Of a DNA stretch of 64,000 bases, positions 15,014 to 29,190 are shown piece by piece. The stretch lies in contig CM072866.1 of assembly GCA_036937835.1 (NCBI GenBank), positions 14,842,501-14,906,500 on the forward strand. Direction: 5' to 3'. The stretch's first letter is position 1. Every line of letters begins with the position of its first letter. This DNA comes from Pampus argenteus (lineage: Eukaryota; Chordata; Actinopteri; Scombriformes; Stromateidae). The notes beneath the pieces were generated by a model. It searched no databases, was not told where the DNA came from, and saw only the letters and a list, made by a program, of their open reading frames with translations. Both the position numbers and the translations under genes were made by a program.

Positions 15014-18000
15014 TACTCACACACATCCTTTTCATGTTTGGTGCTAACTTAGTGTGACCAGAACAGTCAGCAAGTGTGCGTTGCTGTGCGTGTGAGTATT
15101 TTCTGCATCACTAATAACAGCATTAGATCCGCACGCATAAATGCTTAATTTTAAATGTGAATGTATGTGTAAATATGACTGTGTGGATGAATGTGTGTGT
15201 GTGTGTTCATCTGGGTGTGTCTGCTCCCCCAATTTCTTTCTTCCACCTCTCTTGCTCGCTCTTCATTTCTGTATTAGCCCACCAGTAATGTAAAGGTCAC
15301 ACATTGCAGCTGCATTTGACTCTGCAGTCTGTTAAATAATAGCGTTGCTATTTACTGTTCTCAACTCCAGCCTGATGTGTATGTGTGGCCCGGGGACTAC
15401 ATCATCTCCTCAGCATCGCTTCAGCGGCAGCACAGCATCGTGTCAGTGCGCACTGGACACGTACATGATCTAGTACACGTTTTGAACTTCTGCTCCTTTC
15501 TGTTAGATAGTATTTAGAAAAAAATAAGGTGAGGGAAGGAGAACAGAATGAGAGGAGGAGCAAAAAGAAAGAAAGGTTACAGTGAAACATGTTAATTTAT
15601 GACGTCAAATTGAGAATAAGCAACTTAAAAGTTTAGTTTGAATGCTGTCAAGAGAAAATTGACTTGCTTTGTTGTCCTGTGTATTGACGCTGTCTTTTAT
15701 TTATAGTTCTCCCATGTTGCCCCGGCAGCAACTTCCAACGACCAGCACAGACGGCAGCTGTGTCCTCTATTTCAATAACATCTTAAGAAAACTGAGTTTT
15801 TCATTCAAAGTATGAGTTTGATTTCATTTGTGTCCAATATTTGAGTATGACAAAATAATGTACACAGTTAGAGACTCAATCATTATTGCAAACACAAAGT
15901 CACAAAGGTGAATAGCAGTTGTGTCAATCCCTTATATCCATTTTAATTTGTTTCAACTTACAAATGTGTTTCATTGATAGGCCTCGTTTCAAGTGGCCCA
16001 TTAAGTAACAGTGTGACAGTGAGCCAACAATGGGACCCTGAAACTGAACGAGCTAAATGGAATCATTAATGTTATTATATATACCTGTGCTTTTTTTGTT
16101 GTGACATGTCAAAATGTCTAATATGAAAAAGGCTTATACAGTGTGTCTCTGTATGGCATGTGTTGTAATGGCACAAAGTTGGGCTCTAATGAGCTTATTA
16201 GTTGTCTCATGTGTTCCAATCGTCACAGCTGGAAAATTGCATCTAATTCCCCAAAACCGTATCCACCTGTTCAGCATTGTTTGTGATTAAGCTACCTCAG
16301 GGCATGCCCATTTTTGTGATTTTTTTTTTTGTTATGAACTGATGAATGACAGTAAAATAAAACTTGCTGCTGGTAGTTTCCACATTGCTTATTGGGCCTT
16401 GAAGTGAACAGGGAGGGTGGGTCTGTATCTTTATCAAGGACATACTGACTGAACACATGTTGCAGATATAATCAGCTCAATTCTAATAAATGGGCCAGTC
16501 ATATTGCATGTCATGTTTTCTGACCAGAAAAGTGCAAATTTCCACATATAGGAAGAAGCATTTGTGATCCTCATCCTTCCACATATTATCAACTCCCAGG
16601 CCTTTAAAATGTTTGGCAGATAATGGTGATGATGTTGTGTTTGTTGCAGGCATTTGAGAAAGTCGGAGTTGCTTTAACTGACACAATAAAAGGGGATTCA
16701 CCATTAAAAATTCATTCAAATTCATTACTGCCAAAAAGGGAGAACTATAATGTAAATACAGTGAGTGCTAAAATGTCCCAATCCAGCTTCTAGGCTTGGC
16801 ATTTGCCAGTCAAGAGGAGGTATTTTATCTTTGTTTGAATAGAGTTCTCTTGTTCCCCTCGCCTCTGCTTCTGTATGTCTCAACTGCAGCCTCGGTTCAA
16901 CATGTGTTGTGTCTATGTTATCTTAAGTGCCTTTTCTCCCTGGGGCTTACGAAAAGGAAGACACAGAGAGACAGAACCTTCTCCCCTCTAGCCAAAAAAG
17001 AAAGAGGAAATCAAAGGTTAGTGTACTACGTGTGTGAGTGAGAGAAATCATCTGTTTCAGTGCATGTTTGCATGTGTCTATCTGCATGTGTTGTAGTAAG
17101 TGTGTGTGTGTGTTCGTTTGTCTGCATGCAGGTGTATTTCTATACCTGTGTGTGTGTGTGTGTACGTGTGTGTGTACCGAGTGTAACCATAGGCGTGTGT
17201 GTCCGTGCCTTATGCTCCTTGGCCCAGATGACTCTGGGTAATTGCTCCTTATCTAGTGACCTGTCAGTTCACATCACTGTGACTAAGGGAGGGGGGTAGA
17301 GGAGCGATTTATTCCACCTACCTATCGCCCCACTCTCTCCTTTTAATGATCATTATGAATGATTTATGCTCTACTGACATGTGTGTGTGTGTGTCTGCAT
17401 GTCACAATGAGAAGAGAATGTGCATGTGAGTGTGTGCTGCAGACAGTGAGTCACCATTGGACAGAGAGAGAGTGTGTGTGTGTGTGTGTGTGTGCTCGCT
17501 CTTGACTGCGCTTGCTCGTGACTGCACACCCACTCACCTCTCACTGTCCTTGGTTAATTCCACCTTCATGGAAATCTCTCTCTTTTTTTTTTTTGGTAAA
17601 TATTATTTGGGAGCAGAACATTTGGTATGAGGGTCTCTGTGAGTGTTACTGTGAAGCCTCTGGGATTTGGTGGCGCAGTAAAAGACAGAAGGATTATTGT
17701 GTTTGTTAAGAAACAGAGAAATAAGGATCAAGAGACACACAGACAAAAGCTTGTGAGAGAGATGACAACAGAAATATGAGAAAAGAGAAAGTGTGTGTGT
17801 GTGTGTGTGTGTGTGTTTGTGTGTGTGCGTGCTTATTTGGATGTGTTCATATGCATGTGTGTGATTTTGTGCGCGCATGCTCATATGTGTCCGTGTGTGT
17901 GTGCACACTCTACATCTCTGTGCATTGTTTCCTTTGATCGAGCCTTTCATCCGTTGCTCAGCAGTAGTTGTAATTGGTCTCTGATGGGACTGACCCACTG

Positions 18001-20370
18001 GGTACTGACTGAGTGAAGCAGGCTTTGGATGGCTTCCTTAAATATTTCAGCCCAGCCAAACGTGAGGTCTCCCTGCTCTCGCCTCAGGCTCAGCCAACAC
18101 CACCACTTAGCCGGCTGCCCTCGCCTCTGACAGAGAACAAGAAAGAAAAATGGAGCATGATAGACATAAAGAGTGTGTCTGATAAGGGTGAGTGGTTAAA
18201 CTGTGTGCGTAGCATTCACACACCTTTTGCTGGTGCTACTGCAAGTGTAACATCCATCTGTGGAAACCATTCATATCATAATGACAAGTTCTCATTAAAC
18301 CTCTGTCTAGCAACTGGCAGGTTGTGTTGCATTTCCAGATCTCCAGAAGTAACTTTAAATGAAGTTCACTGCAATGAACCACTACCTCATTATAGCATCT
18401 TCTTCTTGGTATAGTCCACTTCAGGACTACAGCAGATATTTATGTTGCCTTAATCCTTTGTCAGCAGCCACTTTTCTCTTTTGCCTCATTTCTCCCTCTT
18501 TTTCTTTTCTTGTGTCTCACTTTTTCTCCCTAACTTTAAGTCTTGTTGTCAGTCCTTTCTCTTTCAGTCACTCTTCCCCCCCTCTTGTCTACGCACTCAC
18601 TTTAACTTTTCTCTGTCCCCATCTTTCTCTCTCTTTCTTTGTGTGTGTGAGTGTGTGTCATTTTCTCTTCCTTTCTCCCTCTATCTCCATCCTATTCAGG
18701 CTCCTTCCACAGATCCCAGGCAGAGTGGAAAAGATAATTCCCTGGCTCTCTGCAGAGAGTCAGCGGGTAAAAATAGAGAAGGTTACCTTTCATGTTCAAT
18801 TTTAAAGGAATGTTTGAGATTTCCCCGAGATGATTAAATAGGAACGCTCCTGACAAGGTCACACAGACTTACACATATAGACACACACGCATGCAGAGAG
18901 CTTGGTCAAAACACCTTTGGGATGTGCTGCCGTTTCTACTACAAATAACTGCAAAGCAAAATCTGGAAGGAACAAAGAAGAAAACACTAATGTCGGAGTG
19001 AAAGCCACAGTACATCCAGGACAGTGTGCCAGTGTGTTTGCACTGCTCTTGTTAAATGGCAACAGCAACTCAATTGACTTGTTTTTTTTGTGACTTGAGC
19101 ATTGTATACATGCATACATGCATGTGCCGGTAACTTTTTTTTTTTTTTTCACATTTGCACGTGTTTGTTTACAGCCTTATTAAGGTTTAACTTTTAGCTT
19201 TAAGCAGCATTATCCCTGGAGGCCAATTATCTGAATGGGTTAAGGAAGCTCTCTGCTGCCAGGGAAGGGAAATTGTGGGCTTCTGACACTGCAGCATGTT
19301 TCCTCGGGAATACTGAGTGTGTTTGTGTGTGTCCTGCGTATGCATGTGGATGTGCACATGACGTGTATTATTTATCATCAGAATCCTCATTAGCTGACAC
19401 ATTAGTAACAAACATTGTTTTCCAGGGTGCTCTCTGTTCATTGCCCCAAAAACATTACATGAGGAATGTGCATTGTGTTACATTGGGAGAATGTGTGTGT
19501 GTGTGTGTGTGTGTGTGTGAGTGTGAGTGTCAGTCACATACTGGAAATTGCTGTCAGCCATAGTGCTAAGGTATTCTGGATGTGTCCCAGCGACTTGGTA
19601 ACTACAGCAGAGACTGACAGAAGTGTTGTGGGACAAAGTGGAGTTGGCGAGTTATCCTGAATTCAGACTGCGTCCGTCTCCAGAGGCATGGATGAATGGC
19701 CCGATTCTCTCTCCACCTCCCTTTTTCTCTCTGACTTTCCAGGCCTCTCTCCTCCTCTCCAGTTCCCTCACTCCCTCTCTTTCAAACTTTCTCAGCCTCC
19801 TCTGTCTCCAAATCCTTACATTGTGTCTGTTTTTATCTGTCTCTCTCCCTCCAGCCTTCCACTTTGGCTGTCCCTTTCTCCTGTCTTCTCTCCCCTCCCT
19901 CTCTCTTTCTTTTCCTCCTTTATATCTCTCTGCCTTCACCCAAAATTCTCTCCATTCTCCCATTTCCCTTCTCAACAATTTGAAAGGGTTTTTCCCAACA
20001 ATGGCCGCTCAGTGAACTTCAAACCTGTTTCCATAGTGAGAGGAGGTCCACTTGTACTCTTCGCTATCCCAATGACAGAGTTTTCCTTTACACCAGACCA
20101 ATCTCTCTTTCTTCATCCTTCTCTATTTCCTTCTCTATTTTTCCTCCACATCTCTTATGAGGTGCAGTCACAAACCTAATAATAAGACTCAATTTTCTTG
20201 TGTATCTTTGTCTCAGTTTGTGCCACCATGGGCAAATATGAATTGCATCTTCATATTGATTCTACACGTTATTGTGTCACTTCTAAAAGTGGCTTCATGT
20301 TCAGTCTGAACACACCTCAAAAGTCTCTGTATGATTGAAACGTATATCCCATTTACACCTGCTGTGTAGT
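10110..20370. other. Non-coding flank rich in simple sequence, no gene seen
   Basis: The region contains a poly(A) run at 12350-12372, several CA/GT microsatellites, and pyrimidine-rich tracts at about 14570-14870, 18475-18700 and 19690-19970. These tracts create long low-complexity Ser/Leu/Phe/Pro ORFs that are not credible proteins. No RNA gene was recognised. Confidence 0.6.
14978..15010 (+). repeat. (CA)n microsatellite, 33 bp
   Basis: An uninterrupted CA run. Other clear GT/CA runs in the upstream flank are at 17472-17494, 17791-17816, 19492-19519, 21883-21916 and 27841-27861. Confidence 0.97.
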
Positions 20371-20374
20371 GGAG

Positions 20375-20665
20375 TTGAGCAAATGCAGGATGCAGGAGGA
20401 ACTGAAGAATAAATCTTTATTCCAGTTTCTGGCATGCAGACAAAGTAAAAGCAAACAGAACAAATGGTCCAACAAAGACCTGAACAACGGGATTTAAATA
20501 TAAACTAAACTGACAAGGGAATAGAGAACAGAAGCTGATTGGCTGGTGGAAACACTGGGAGGAGGCTGATGAGACTGATACAGGGCAGGCGGGGAGGGAA
20601 AAGCAAAGATGAGTACAGGAGGCTAAGGACTAAAAGAAAAAACAGGACTGTGACAGATTATGACA
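20375..20665. repeat. Possible solo LTR or similar interspersed repeat
   Basis: This roughly 290-bp unit has a purine-rich, aacaaa/ggaaca-rich composition with aataaatctttatt near one end and gactgtgaca at the other. It resembles LTR-type repeats seen in fish (recalled). No paired copy exists in the window, so the class is uncertain. Confidence 0.35.
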
Positions 20666-21878
20666 CCTGAGGCCTGTACTACAAAGCACAAGCAGAAAGA
20701 AGAAAGATTGTGCAAACATGTCCACTGTTATCCTTGTTTGAACAGTTATCGCTCTCTGTGACAGCAAGCTTTGCACCCCTGATTTGAGTGTGGCCGTTTG
20801 GAACAGATACCAGACATGGTCCGAAGACTGTGCAAAATAGTTTGTTTCAAGCTTACCCCAGCCTGAACGCCTCAGCTGTTTTCCCCAAGTGCTCCATCTC
20901 CTTCTTCATCCTCCCTCTGTGTGCGGCACTCCTTCCCCTTCACTTTTTTCATCACTCCCTCTGCCTTCACCTAAATGACCCCCTAGAGTCCCACATCCTC
21001 TTCTCGCTCACCCATCCGTCTCCTTGGTCTTCTGTAAGCCTCTTCCCATATCTCAACACTCTTCTTCTACTTTCATTCTCCTCCTCTATTCCCTTCCCTC
21101 CTTCTTTCTTCTTTTTCATCCTAAAGTCCCATGGATAAAAGATAATTCAGTCTGTATTTTTGGCCAGAGTCTCTGATTATAGCAAAAAATACAAAAACTT
21201 AAATGGTCTGACCCAAATTGACTTGCATGTATTCACATGTATGTGCGTACAGTAGAAACAGCCAAATGCAGACATATACACACATGCAGGTTGCATACAT
21301 ACAAAACATATACATAGATGTCTTGCACACAACCCTGCCTGTTTTTTAAACTCTTAAGGGAGTAGAAATGTACACGGGACAGGACACTCACAATCACATA
21401 CCAGTCAAACACATTCATGTGTCTTCTATAATTAGAACATTGGTCAGCGTAAAGCTCTGCAGAGTCAGCAACTGAGACACACACACACATAGGCAGAGGT
21501 AGAGAGACAGGCACAGAGGGAGGGGTGGTGGGGGAATGTTATTAAGTTACCATTATGTGACTTCACCGTTTTCTATCAGTAATCCCCTCTCTGCTACTAG
21601 AAAAGAGAGACGAAGAGATCATGCTATCATGTGACCTCTATGGTTTCTGTCAGTCATTCTCCCTTCACTATAAGAAGCAAAGACTGTACCTACTGCATTA
21701 TTGCCTTTTTGTGTCATTTATACCACTGAAGACTACGAAGTGCAGCAAGAGCTGGTTGTATAGTCAATTTCTTACAGTAGGTAAGAGTTTCTACTGACAA
21801 AATATTGTTGTATTGAGCAAATATGTTACAACTAGATATATACAGTGTTTTCAGGAGTAATACTTTTCCTTTTTTATC

Positions 21879-21920
<42 letters not shown>

Positions 21921-22129
21921 TATATATACACGATATAGGTCATAAATTCAATTGCCAAAAATGACCTATAGTTATGTTTGAGTGACAGTCGCCATTTAGC
22001 AGCTATAGGTGGCGGGATGGCTAGATTCATAGATGGATAGTGGACTTAGCTGCAGGAGACCACTGTTCACTTCCCATTTCCAACAGTGAGGGTCACTTTT
22101 AACAAATAACATACGATTGTTGTTGTGTT

Positions 22130-22265
22130 AACTGTTGCCATGACGACAAAGGTTCCCTAACTTTAATGAAGTAGTAACTTTAACCCACACCACGGTTCAT
22201 GTTATCATTTTAACCCATACCATGATCTTTACCTCACCCTAAATGTCTCTTAACCAGATCTCAAC
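22130..22265 (+). repeat. Degenerate interspersed repeat with a ccatgatcttt motif
   Basis: The segment contains taacccataccatgatctttacctcaccc, and related strings recur at 32120-32150 (accatgatcttttccctaacc) and, inverted, at about 7130-7160 (ggcaaagatcatggtg). Three scattered copies in both orientations suggest an old dispersed repeat of unknown class. Confidence 0.45.
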
Positions 22266-24786
22266 CACAGTGTTGTCACACCATAAAACATAATTATCTT
22301 TTAAAATATTTTTTTATATATGTATATAATATGTTTTACTGCTGATAGATGCAACATATTAGAAAACCCTCCTTTTGGTTGTTCTGCAGTACGTGGCAGC
22401 TACAGTCGACCTATGTGGTCGTTTAATTATGGGGATGTGTTGGTATACTCTCTTGTCACTTGTTTTGTGTACAATCCCTTCCACTCTTTGATTTGTGTTT
22501 TTCTTTGCAGCAGAGAATAATGATGTACTGGAAGAGGTTGAAGGGTCCTTCCCTTCTATTAGACAAATAAATCTGTGACTCTGAAACTGTACCATGGGAT
22601 AAAGAACAAGGGTTTATTTAAAAAAACAAAAACAAATACAGTGCCTTTAAGGAGAAAGATGTTCAGATAAGGATAGCAGGGTTTGATTAAAAAGTACTAA
22701 ACTAAGCAGTATAATATTACATGGATGAGGACAAAGGTTTTAGTAGAAAAAAATATATTCAGCAGTTACAATTTGCTGTATTCAATAATTTCCTGGTAAA
22801 TATCAGTTTAACAAATAATTAACATATTTCTGTTTCACTAACAGTATTAGAGTTAGCAGTAAAACGTCCTCCCTAACCTCCTGTAATAGATTAAAGCTGA
22901 GACACAAAATTAAAACCCACCTTGTTCCTGTAATTTGTTTTTGTGCTGTCTGGTATTGTCCTTTCACACTGCTGATCTAGTTAAGATGAGAAATGGCAGG
23001 ATATTGTCCTTTTCTCCAGGTGCAACTGTACCCACAACGTTGATTTTATCAAGTGAAAGAGCATCAAATACTGTAACGAGTATGTTATGTTCAGGAACAG
23101 AAAACAATCCTCCAACACCAAATGACACCAAATCTCTTGAAGCATCTTCTTCAAATTTATGGTGAAAGTCCCAAAGTGAAAGGACCTGTAAAAATCATTC
23201 AAAATCTATGTGTGCTATAAAGAAAAATAAACATAAATAAGAAATGTATCTACTGAAATTATGGAGGTTTTTATTTAGTCGCAAATGAATGTGTAAAATA
23301 AAATTTCTTCTCTGAAATATTAAATGTATATTTTAGAAACCTGAAAGCTCACAACAGTTATGTTTATCCTTGACACCCATCACTTGCATGTCACATGTCA
23401 CAGACGATGGGTAACAATACAGCACTGGATATATATCTTTTTTTTTTGTAAACGCCACTGCATATGTTACAATGTGTTTGCAATTTTTAACAACTGAAAT
23501 TCACGCCTTTGAAATATCCAATAAATCAATCTCAAAAGGACAACTTCTAGCAATATTTCCATATGTGCTTATTTAGTTTTAAAAATAACTTTACCAAGAA
23601 ACACTACTGAAGTGTTTAACTGTCAATCTATACGTCATCTCGATTTTCTTTCTCACTTTTGACTGATGAAATGCTGAAACACCGTCTCAGCATTTTAGCC
23701 TAAAACTCTTTCTGGATGAGGCGTAAGCTCTGAGTGGGAACATGATCTATAATTTATCTCTACTTATCTCTCTATGAGCAGACGGTCTGTCAGGGCGTGT
23801 TGTGTGTTTGTGCATATGTGTATTTTTGCATGTTTCTTCATGAAGTCTAAAAATGACATTTTAAATATTCATTTACACTGTGTCATCTACAGCATTATGT
23901 TTTGACATTACGTTCTCAATATATGCTCTGTTGCCAGTGGTTTTAAGGTGGTCATGGCAACATTGTTACCATGGCTTTTGTAGGTATCATAGAGACAGAG
24001 GAAGATAGACCTGAAGTGTAAAGTGTTGTTGCGTGGTGTGTTCCTCTGGAAAAGTATTTAGTTGGCCTGAGAATCGTGATGTGTTAGTGTTCAGAGGTTT
24101 GTTCTTAGTATTCTCTTTCTTGCAGTAAGTAAAAACAAAAGAATAAGGAAAAACGCGGGTGCAAACATTTAAACTCTGAATCTTCCAGATTACATAAAGC
24201 TCTGTGTGATTGACTGAGCACTCTTGACACCAACTTGCTCTTTAATTTCTTAAGTGCTTGAAAAACAGACATAAAAGAAGTTTCTTAGTGTTTATTTCCT
24301 CCTGTGTGTTTATATCTGAGAGTGTGTGTTGGTATGCAGATTTGTATGTTTACTTGAGTTTGTGTACGTGCGTGCCAACATGTATGTGCGCAGTATGTTG
24401 AAGACACAGAGGAAGAGAAAGACCAAAATTCCTTTGATGTAGAAATAGTGGGACATAAACTGTATTGATTATCAATAGTACGCTAACATGTCCAGAGGGC
24501 CTCCGAGAACATAGTCTCTTCAAAGTTTCCCTCCACGTGCAGATAAACAAGCCCACGCAGTGTTAAGGTCTCAAATGCAAAGATATAAACATTTTAATTA
24601 TTCATTTAGTCATGTATTTATAACACTGAAGCATGAATAAAACACAATAATACAAACGCAATGAGCAGCAAATTAGCTTTTTCGTTCTGTTTTTGCAGCT
24701 CTCACTCACTTTATTTTCACTCTTCCTTGTTATCCACATTGTTCAATCACCCCTTTCTTTATCTCCACCCTGGCCGCAGCCCTTTT

Positions 24787-24787
<1 letters not shown>

Positions 24788-24856
<69 letters not shown>
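24788..24856 (+). repeat. (CA)n microsatellite, 69 bp
   Basis: This is an uninterrupted CA run, the longest in the window. A second CA tract follows at 24975-25007. Confidence 0.98.
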
Positions 24857-24861
<5 letters not shown>

Positions 24862-27800
24862 GAAAGTCATAATGCTTTACCAACGCCCCATACACACACA
24901 AATACACACATGTGCACAAACAATAGCATTTAATTGTTCAACAACGCTATCAAACCTCACAAACCTCACGGCCTCACACACACACACACACACACACATA
25001 CACACACTGGTATAGGGCTATTCATCTGTCTGGAGCAGTGGCTTATGAAAGGTCAGCCTTTGAGTTATGACAGAATCTCCTGGCCACACCAACCTAAGCG
25101 TGGGTGGGTGTGTGTGTTTAGTAAATGTCTATACATGTGTGTTTGTGCATGTGTATGTGTGAGAACTGGGGCAGACCTGTAATGAGTGTGCAGTGCTGTC
25201 ACAGGGCTGGAAAGGTGGAAAAGGAAGAAAATGTGCACCGCGCTTGAGAATTGGGTCTAAAGAAGCAGTTTACCTCAGAGCGCCTGATAGAAAAGGACAG
25301 CTTTAAGGAAAGACAAATAGAGTAGGGGGCTGGAGAATTGAATATGAGACAGAGAGAGACAGCTTTTGAGGGACAAAGCTGTGGCAGAGATGGAAGAGGA
25401 GAGACGGACAGAGGTCAGTTGTGTGAGAGAATGCCAGATGAGAGCCAGGAGAGAGGATAGATTGACACAAGGGACAGCGGGCTGGGGATAAATGGGAAAT
25501 TGTGAATCTATTGTGTGTCAGTACATGTATGTCAATCTGTGTGTTTATGCAAATCCGTGCATGTAAGTGTGTGTATGCGTGTCTGCGTGTGTGTGGATGC
25601 GTGTGTATGTTTTGGCAGTGACAGAGGGGCAGATGCTGCCTGCACTCCAGGCCTACTGCTTTACGGCCTTCTGCGGAAATGTTGCTGTGCCAACCTTAGC
25701 TCTCATCCGCAGCCAATCATGCGCCTCGGCCCACGGTGGGAGCAGAGTTAATGCATATACACAGAAACACGAACACGCGTGCATGGAAACTCCACAATGA
25801 GGGACAAGGTTAATAAATGGAAAGTGTGTGTGTGTGTCAGTGGTGATTCTTTTCATTAAGGTGCAGGGAACAGTGTGTGCCTGTAATCAGCTGGAGACTT
25901 TGAGAACACACACGCACTCTCACACGCACATACACCGCAGCCAGAAAGGCTGCCTAAAGAGACATTTAAGGATGCTTTATGACAAGCAATATAAAGCTGT
26001 TCCAACCTCTGAACTTTTCTGAGTTGTTCCAGCATTTAATGGGGAAGAACTGTGCATATGAAATTGACCAGTGCTACATCTCTCTATAACCACACTCCCA
26101 CACTATTCTAAAACTCCCATCTCCTTTCATTTGCTGAAGAGGATGAACCTGATCCTATCAGGTGTCATGTCTTCTAAACATATCACTCCTGTTCAATATG
26201 AGGGTGTCACTTGCTTATTGCCACTTCCTTACTCTCTTCGCAGAACTCCATCAAGAATTGGACATGGAGTACTGTCCCGCAACGGTTCATAGCAGAAGAC
26301 TATGAGACAGTGTCACAAATGCCCACTACCTATCCTTTTATCCACTGTATCCATCTTCACAGCCCAACATAGCAAAAAGCCTAAAAGAAGAAAAGATAAC
26401 AAACATTTGTTTTCACATATCCTCTGTATTTCAGCAAAAAATAAAAAGCAAAAGCCAAGATTGGGAAAAAAGAATATAAAGGAAGTATTTTGAAAAGGAT
26501 TGGTCGAGATGTGAGAACAGCCAGAGTGAAGCCAAAAGATTGAAAGTAATGCAAGTGAAAAAAGAGCGGTGGAATAGCTCAGAGGGAGCGAGGGAGAGAA
26601 GCGGGAAGACATGCAACGGAAGAAAAAAAGCAGAGAAGCAGTGAGGAAGAAAAGATAAGAAGAAAGAGCAACAGAGGATGCAGATGAAAAACTGAAGAAA
26701 CAAAGGACAAAGAGAGTGAAACAGAAGGAGAGGTTGAAGGTTAAGAGGTAGACAGACAGATCACAACCAAGCTGAGACTAGCCGATAGCTGTGAGAGCAG
26801 AATTTGATACTGCGGCACAGACACACATACACAGACGTGCACGCACACACGTATACAGACGTAGACACTTGTGCATGCGTGCACAAGTACAAACACAGGC
26901 TCACAGGGGCACATACACATGCTCACACTATCCAAAAGAGCCACATTACACATGAAATATTAATGGTGCAAAGCAATCAGCAAAAATGGAGATGGGGAGA
27001 GTAGAAGAAGAAGAAGAAGGGGAAAAGTAAGAAAGAGAGACGGGTGAAAGCAATATGTCTTTATTACTAGTCCCGGAGACAGATCAGCAAAATGATATAC
27101 ATTTAGAATCATCACTTTTTACCGGGAGCATGATCAACCAGCAGAAACAACTTATTTTCTTTCTCAGTGGTGTTGTATTTATTTCATCAAAGAACATAGC
27201 AAGGTCATCCCAAGTGCTAAAAATTCCTAAAGCAGATCCACTCTGGCAGCAATACATATATAAAAAATGTATGTGTTTGTGTGTGTGTGTGTCTGGTGTG
27301 TGTTTGTGTGTGTGTGTGTTTATCTGTACTTAATTGCTGTGGTAGAAATGCAGAGCTTAATTCAGCTTCTCAAGCATGGGTGCTCGGGAGTTTCAGTAAA
27401 TCATTAATGAATAATTTTCACAGGTGAAAGTGCATGAGAAAATGCTGAAAACAAAACTAGGTGAAAACATACTTTGTTTCCTTGCTAAATGCTAATATTT
27501 AAAAAAAAACAAAAAAAAAAACATTGCGTATGTTTACGTCTTTGTGTCTGTGCTGGTATATGTGCATTTGAGTGTTAATTCCTGATGATAAAGCACAAAC
27601 AGTCAGGTGTGTTTGTTCTCTTAAGCACCTTTCTGCCCCTTAAAAGATTCAGGTAATAACACCATCCATCACCAGCTTGTGTGGACATGTGTGCATGTCA
27701 TGTATGTATGTGTGTGTGTTAGTGTGTGTGTGTGTGTGCACATTCGTCAGAAAGGTCAAAAAATGGGGAGTTTGCAGAGATGTGGGAGGTATCGCTTCAC

Positions 27801-29127
27801 CACAGGAGTTTAATCAGAAGGAAAAATATGGCAGCCTGTGCACACACACACACACACACACTGACAATGAGATACACACGCACACAAACAGACACAAACG
27901 CCCAGGACATGAACATCAGCCGGGTACATGCATTAGTGCACAGCAGCAGCTCCTTACTAATGAAGAGAGGAAACATTGTGGAACAGTGTGTCTAGGCAGG
28001 TGTGAGGAGAAATAAACAAATACTGAGATCAATCCTACCAAGATTACAGCAATTAATCTGTTCCCTTCAACCACTGGCTTTTCTTTTAGTCTGTATGATC
28101 ATCTCTTTCTAGCAAGTAACTTTTAATTTGCATCTTTTAATTTTACTGTAAAGCTGTTTTTGCTTCATTGACTGCAGTGTCTCGTGTTATGCACCTCTCT
28201 TTCATGGAATTTCCATCATTTTTACTCAATCTACATTTATAGACATTTACTTGGTTTCTTTTGTTCCAAAACATTGTCCAGGATTGATGCTGCGTGACAT
28301 GACATGCTTAGCTTCGGCTTAATGCATGATTGCATCCATGACATATAGTTTGTTATAATGTCAGAATTAAAAACTGCAAGGTGTACACAGTTTCCTCTAA
28401 CCTAAAGCGATATCTGCTATCCTGCTAGATTCTAAATAGTTATTGAAAAAGACTATGTTGTTCTGCTCATGTTGCTTTAGTGGTCATCCTGAAATTTTTG
28501 ACTTAACAACATTCTTGTGAGATTTTGAACAATGCAAATCAAGTACTGACATCTGCAGAGGAAAAAAACCTGTTATAACAAATAAAGGTGAAGTGTGGAA
28601 AGTAAAAAAAAAAAAAAAAAAAGGTTCAGGTCCTGCCTTTTATTTGCCGACAGTCTGTAACTTTTTGACAGCCAGTGCTGTAGCAGTAAATTTCCAGTGG
28701 GGGTAAGCCTATGCTGTCTGTGCCAGCATGCTTGTTATTCTGATGATGGAGGAAAGGAGGAAAAGCTTCCTGATCTTCATTAAGAATGACTCAGCTGTTT
28801 TTTTTTTCAGGCTGTCAGCATTTCCAAAGCTGATGACGTTACAGGGGCGCTGCTGGGAAAAAGCTATTCAACACAGGAATTGAGGGTTCAAAACTAAGGC
28901 GGCCACTGCTTGAACTAAACTATAATTGGCAAGTGTACTGTAAATAGTGTGTGTGTTGGGGAGGGGGGGGGGGGGGCGTGTCACAAGCTCCTTATATTAA
29001 TGTTCTTCACCTGATTAAAGAGAGGGCAAGAGTTGGAACATAATTAAACTCTCTACCACTTATAAAAGAATCTTACTATATATTAAGGTTTTATTTCTAA
29101 TTTTATTTTTTTTATGTTTTAATTCTA

Positions 29128-29190
29128 ACATTTTATGTGTTTTTTTGTAATAAAGGCCCAACCTTTATTACAAAAAAACACATAAAATGT
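29128..29190. repeat. Perfect hairpin with 29-bp arms and a 5-nt loop
   Basis: Positions 29128-29156 are exactly complementary to 29162-29190, with cccaa between. The stem is AT-rich and includes a seven-base T run facing a seven-base A run. No flanking transposon or target-site duplication was recognised. Confidence 0.95.

Noticed and set aside
17060..17300. Cys/Val-rich ORFs here and at many other GT tracts
   Set aside because: They are translations of (GT)n microsatellites, not genes.
18013..18414. 133-codon plus-strand ORF
   Set aside because: It begins at GTG, has no credible start or homology, and leads into a pyrimidine-rich low-complexity tract.
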